A DNA stretch of 64,000 nt, from the NCBI GenBank assembly GCA_009929485.1, contig SAAJ01000007.1, positions 25,304 through 89,303 of the forward strand, in the 5' to 3' direction. Made by a program: the position numbers and the translations under genes. Source of the DNA: Negativicutes bacterium (GTDB lineage: Bacteria; Bacillota; Negativicutes; Anaeromusales; Anaeromusaceae). The notes beneath the pieces were generated by a model. That model was given only the letters and a program-made list of their open reading frames with translations, had not been told where the DNA came from and did not search any database. Positions within the stretch are counted from its first letter, which is position 1; every line of letters begins with the position of its first letter. Below are positions 61,968 to 64,000 of the stretch, piece by piece.

Positions 61968-61993
61968 ATAAAAACCCCGTCAAAACGACGGGG
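61968..61993 (-). terminator. terminator of riboswitch D
   Basis: Minus strand CCCCGTC, loop GTTTT, GACGGGG, then TTTTTATTTTTGG. Confidence 0.9.
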
Positions 61994-62024
61994 CCACGGC
62001 AAAAACAAAACCAAACGGTTTTAA

Positions 62025-62222
62025 AATCTCCTTCCCATCCTTCGTAGGTCAAATGGCGATTGTCCAATAGGCAGTTCTCCTGGCTCTGGATCTTCGCTCG
62101 TCCAAACCTTCCCAAGACTTTCGTCTCAGTGGCATTTCTTGGATTTGCTCCCCATTACAGTGGCGGGACCGCGCCGGCATTTCACCGGTCTTCCCTATTA
62201 AGCCCTTCCGGGCACCTATTCC
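62025..62222 (-). promoter_or_regulatory. cobalamin riboswitch D
   Basis: Aptamer of the same subfamily as A-C: AGGTGCCCGGAAGGGCTTAA, GACCGGTGAAATGCCGG, B12 box GCCACTGTAATGGGGAG, and GCCTATTGGACAATCGCC with slight changes in the 3' arm. It controls the porin-like gene and the second cbiK. Confidence 0.92.
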
Positions 62223-62246
62223 ATCACTATGCACTTGTTATTGTCA

Positions 62247-62275
62247 ACTTTATCAAACGCGCTAAAAAAAGTCAA
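62247..62275 (-). promoter_or_regulatory. promoter upstream of riboswitch D
   Basis: Minus strand TTGACT (62275-62270), 17 nt, TAAAGT (62252-62247), overlapping the end of the STAS gene region. Confidence 0.78.
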
Positions 62276-62277
62276 CA

Positions 62278-62589
62278 TTATACAGCTTCTTCCAAATGCA
62301 AGATTTTATCCAAACGAGTCCTTCTCAAAAGCTCTTTCACCATACCTTGCATTCCAGTAAGGACAAGCAAGCCATGCCGCTTCCGGCTCACTTTGTGCAA
62401 GGTAACCAATACGCCTAAGCCAGCGCTATCAATGTAGGTTAGACCTGCCAGCTTAACAATGACTTGATGGTAGCCTGCTTCAATTTTCTCAATCATTTCT
62501 TCGCGAATAATACCTGCATCATGAACATATAGTTTACCTGTCAAAGTTAAGATTACTTGATTGTCTCTTGTTGTTACCATATATTCCAT
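62278..62589 (-). CDS. STAS-domain anti-sigma-factor-antagonist-like protein
   Basis: Single STAS domain (103 aa) of the SpoIIAA/RsbV type. LTYIDSAGLGVLVTLH holds the serine that a partner kinase would phosphorylate. Such proteins switch partner binding to control sigma factors or other targets in the cytoplasm. No kinase or phosphatase lies nearby. It follows the 47-residue membrane peptide gene by 69 nt with no terminator between, so it is probably under tandem riboswitches E and F, an unusual regulation for this family. Confidence 0.87.
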   Translation of the reverse strand: MEYMVTTRDNQVILTLTGKLYVHDAGIIREEMIEKIEAGYHQVIVKLAGLTYIDSAGLGVLVTLHKVSRKRHGLLVLTGMQGMVKELLRRTRLDKILHLEEAV

Positions 62590-62658
62590 GAATAACGCAT
62601 CCTTTCTCGGTCAATGCAAAAAAGCTCTAACTTCTCTCTTTGCTACCCTTTTTTTCCT

Positions 62659-62802
62659 TTAACGCATAACCCAAAACGCTTGCAACACTACGATCACTAT
62701 CGTCAGCAAGCTTACCGAAACAACCCCCATAATCAAAGCCGACTCTGTACTTTCCGAAAAAATTTGCACCAATTCGCCAGCATACTTTTCAACTTTTTCC
62801 AT
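62659..62802 (-). CDS. 47-residue single-span membrane peptide under B12 control
   Basis: Short ORF with strong translation signal AGGAGGATGTACA before the ATG at 62802. MEKVEKYAGELVQIFSES is amphipathic and acidic; residues 22-43 form one membrane helix (LIMGVVSVSLLTIVIVVLQA). No cysteine or histidine, so it is not CbtB-like in an obvious way. It is the first gene after tandem cobalamin riboswitches E and F. I do not recognise a family; it could be a small transporter subunit or a membrane regulator acting with the STAS protein downstream. Confidence 0.7.
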   Translation of the reverse strand: MEKVEKYAGELVQIFSESTESALIMGVVSVSLLTIVIVVLQAFWVMR

Positions 62803-62872
62803 TGTACATCCTCCTCTTAAAAACCATAGTTCCCATAGAATCATCTATGCTTGTCCGGCATCCCCCCTTTAA

Positions 62873-62917
62873 ATAAAAAACCGCTTCCGCCATCTACTGC
62901 GAAGGCGAAAACGGTTT
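62873..62917 (-). terminator. terminator of riboswitch E
   Basis: Minus strand AACCG with TTCGCC pair with GGCGGAA and CGGTT, followed by TTTTTATTT. Confidence 0.8.
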
Positions 62918-62971
62918 AGCCGAACTAAAATTCCCAGCACAAAAAAGCCAGGACAACGGATGCAGTCCGGT

Positions 62972-63166
62972 AATCGCCTTCCCATCGCTCGCAGGTCTAA
63001 CGGTGATTGTCAAATAGGCAGTTCTTCTGACTCGAGTTCTTCGATATTCTGCGCCTTCCCGGATCGCTCCAGTGACGTATTGCAGAACCTCTCCCTCTTA
63101 CAGCGGCGGGACCGTGCCGGTTTTTCACCGATCTTCCCTATTAAGCCTTACGGCACCTATTTCATC
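62972..63166 (-). promoter_or_regulatory. cobalamin riboswitch E (proximal of second tandem pair)
   Basis: Aptamer of a second subfamily: AGGTGCCGTAAGGCTTAATA, GATCGGTGAAAAACCGG, B12 box GCCGCTGTAAGAGGGAG and GCCTATTTGACAATCACC. It differs from A-D in the peripheral stem (CACTGGAGCGATCC). Confidence 0.88.
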
Positions 63167-63171
63167 CTTAT

Positions 63172-63211
63172 GAAATTAAAAACGCCTCTACTGCCAAGCA
63201 GTAAAGGCGTC
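63172..63211 (-). terminator. terminator between tandem riboswitches F and E
   Basis: Minus strand ACGCCTTTACTGC, loop TTG, GCAGTAGAGGCGT, then TTTTAATTT. Directly between the two aptamers. Confidence 0.9.
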
Positions 63212-63260
63212 TACCATGCAATCTTTACCCAACACAAATAGGCCGGGACAACGGATGCAG

Positions 63261-63462
63261 TCCGGTAATCGCCTCCCCATCGCTCGCAGGTCTAACGGTG
63301 ATTGTCAAATAGGCAGTTCTTCTGACTCGAGATCTTTGATTTTCTGCGCCTTCCCAGATCGCTCCAGTGACGTATTGCAGAATCTCTCCCTCTTACAGCG
63401 GCGGGACCGTGCCGGTTTCTCACCGGTCTTCCCTATTAAGCCTTGCGGCGCCTATTTCCAAA
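63261..63462 (-). promoter_or_regulatory. cobalamin riboswitch F (distal of second tandem pair)
   Basis: Nearly a copy of riboswitch E: AGGCGCCGCAAGGCTTAATA, GACCGGTGAGAAACCGG, B12 box GCCGCTGTAAGAGGGAG, GCCTATTTGACAATCACC. Pair E/F probably arose by local duplication. Confidence 0.88.
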
Positions 63463-63492
63463 ATATTATTTTGTAACTTTTTTCACAAGCAA

Positions 63493-63521
63493 AGCATAGC
63501 ACACTTTACAATTCAAAGCAA
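63493..63521 (-). promoter_or_regulatory. promoter upstream of riboswitch F
   Basis: Minus strand TTGCTT (63521-63516), 17 nt, TATGCT (63498-63493), differing from the TTGACT promoters of the other riboswitch units. Confidence 0.6.
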
Positions 63522-63594
63522 GAAAGTATACAAAGTTCCCGTTTGCAACATTCGAAAATCGTTTCTTGTGAAAACTATTCATTGCTAACTTACA

Positions 63595-63623
63595 TTGACA
63601 AGGCTTATAGCAAAGGCAATAAT
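63595..63623 (+). promoter_or_regulatory. promoter of the merR-family gene
   Basis: Plus strand TTGACA (63595-63600), 17 nt, AATAAT (63618-63623), 32 nt before the first ATG. Confidence 0.65.
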
Positions 63624-63655
63624 GAGTATATACCTATAGTAGAGTTTGGGGGACT

Positions 63656-64000
63656 ATGATGTCTGATAAAGCTGCTTCCTACTTCACCATCGGCGAATTC
63701 GCGCAATTATTCGGGATATCTAAACAAACTTTATTTTACTATGAAAAAAACAACATATTTTCTCCTGAATTAATTGAAACTAACGGCTATCGCTATTATT
63801 CTCTCGAACAATACTTCATTTTCGAAATCATTATCACTCTGCGCAAACTAGGGGTATCCCTAAAAGAGATCGGCGAGTACGTTAAAAATCGCAACATTGA
63901 CTCCCTTGAAAATCTTTTATCCTATAAAGCCCTGGAATACGATATCCAACTCGAACTTTTGCAGCGCAACAAGAGCAATCTGCTTATAAAAATAGAGCAG
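63656..64000 (+). CDS. MerR-family transcriptional regulator, cut by window edge
   Basis: The first 115 codons of a MerR-type regulator; the end lies outside the window. The N-terminal winged helix is clear: YFTIGEFAQLFGISKQTLFY, YEKNNIFSPELIETNGYRYY, and LRKLGVSLKEIGEYVKNRN. A dimerising helix follows. Two adjacent ATG codons (63656, 63659) are possible; GGGGGAC favours the second. The effector domain is not visible, so its ligand is unknown. It is transcribed away from the riboswitch region. Confidence 0.88.
   Translation, partial: MMSDKAASYFTIGEFAQLFGISKQTLFYYEKNNIFSPELIETNGYRYYSLEQYFIFEIIITLRKLGVSLKEIGEYVKNRNIDSLENLLSYKALEYDIQLELLQRNKSNLLIKIEQ

Noticed and set aside
62659..62802. CbtB cobalt transporter subunit as identity of the 47-aa peptide
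   Set aside because: CbtB is also small, single-span and B12-regulated, but this peptide lacks the expected histidines and no CbtA-like gene follows.
55162..63462. Repeated blocks as a CRISPR or transposon-like repeat
   Set aside because: The units are about 200 bp, carry B12 boxes and each is followed by a terminator and genes, so they are riboswitches.

Overview
The window looks like the chromosome of an anaerobic diderm Firmicute, probably a Negativicute (Sporomusaceae-like); this is an inference. Firmicute traits are CodY, rho-independent terminators with U-runs, AGGAGG-type ribosome sites and frequent TTG/GTG starts. Outer-membrane traits are three outer-membrane proteins and an ExbB-ExbD-TonB set. 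Anaerobic traits are rubrerythrin, superoxide reductase, ferredoxin-linked MinD ATPases and several radical SAM enzymes. I saw no rRNA, tRNA, transposon, prophage or CRISPR array.

Layout. 0-11.4 kb, mostly minus strand: an NrdG-type activase, CodY, Mrp and two ferredoxin-MinD ATPases, three NifX-like proteins, an IscU scaffold, DUF134, an ABC exporter, a shortened PaaK-like protein and an MBL-fold hydrolase. 11.4-17.1 kb: a GntP permease divergent from a CdaR regulator, a MqnE-like radical SAM enzyme, and two rubredoxin/rubrerythrin proteins. 17.2-21.6 kb: a metal ABC transporter with a TonB receptor behind a Fur-like box. 21.7-31 kb: DUF134/DUF5320, a split UxaA dehydratase beside a decayed LarA-like gene, a CDF transporter fused to a NifX domain, phosphatidylserine decarboxylase, two radical SAM proteins including a SCIFF-maturase-like enzyme, a C_GCAxxG_C_C protein and a CoA-disulfide-reductase-like flavoprotein. 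31-38.6 kb: a soluble chemoreceptor, lactate permease, KatG divergent from superoxide reductase, a cupin, TrmO and rhodanese.

38.6-63.5 kb is a cobalamin-controlled region. Six cobalamin riboswitches lie on the minus strand within about 8.3 kb; four of them form two tandem pairs, and each riboswitch is followed by its own terminator. They control: (i) a long operon encoding a half-size nitrogenase-component-1-like protein, a CobN/ChlH-like chelatase, a radical SAM/SPASM protein, ChlI- and ChlD-like AAA+ subunits, a TonB receptor, a membrane protein with a large extracytoplasmic domain, ECF ATPase and T subunits and an anchored beta-propeller; (ii) an exported CbiK, CbiZ, ExbB, ExbD and TonB; (iii) a porin-like protein plus a second exported CbiK; (iv) a 47-residue membrane peptide plus a STAS protein. 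My reading is a B12-repressed system that imports a corrinoid, tetrapyrrole or cobalt across both membranes and processes it. The nitrogenase-like half protein, the radical SAM protein and the 47-residue peptide have no assigned role in known cobalamin pathways and are the best candidates for undescribed biology. A MerR-family gene runs off the right edge.
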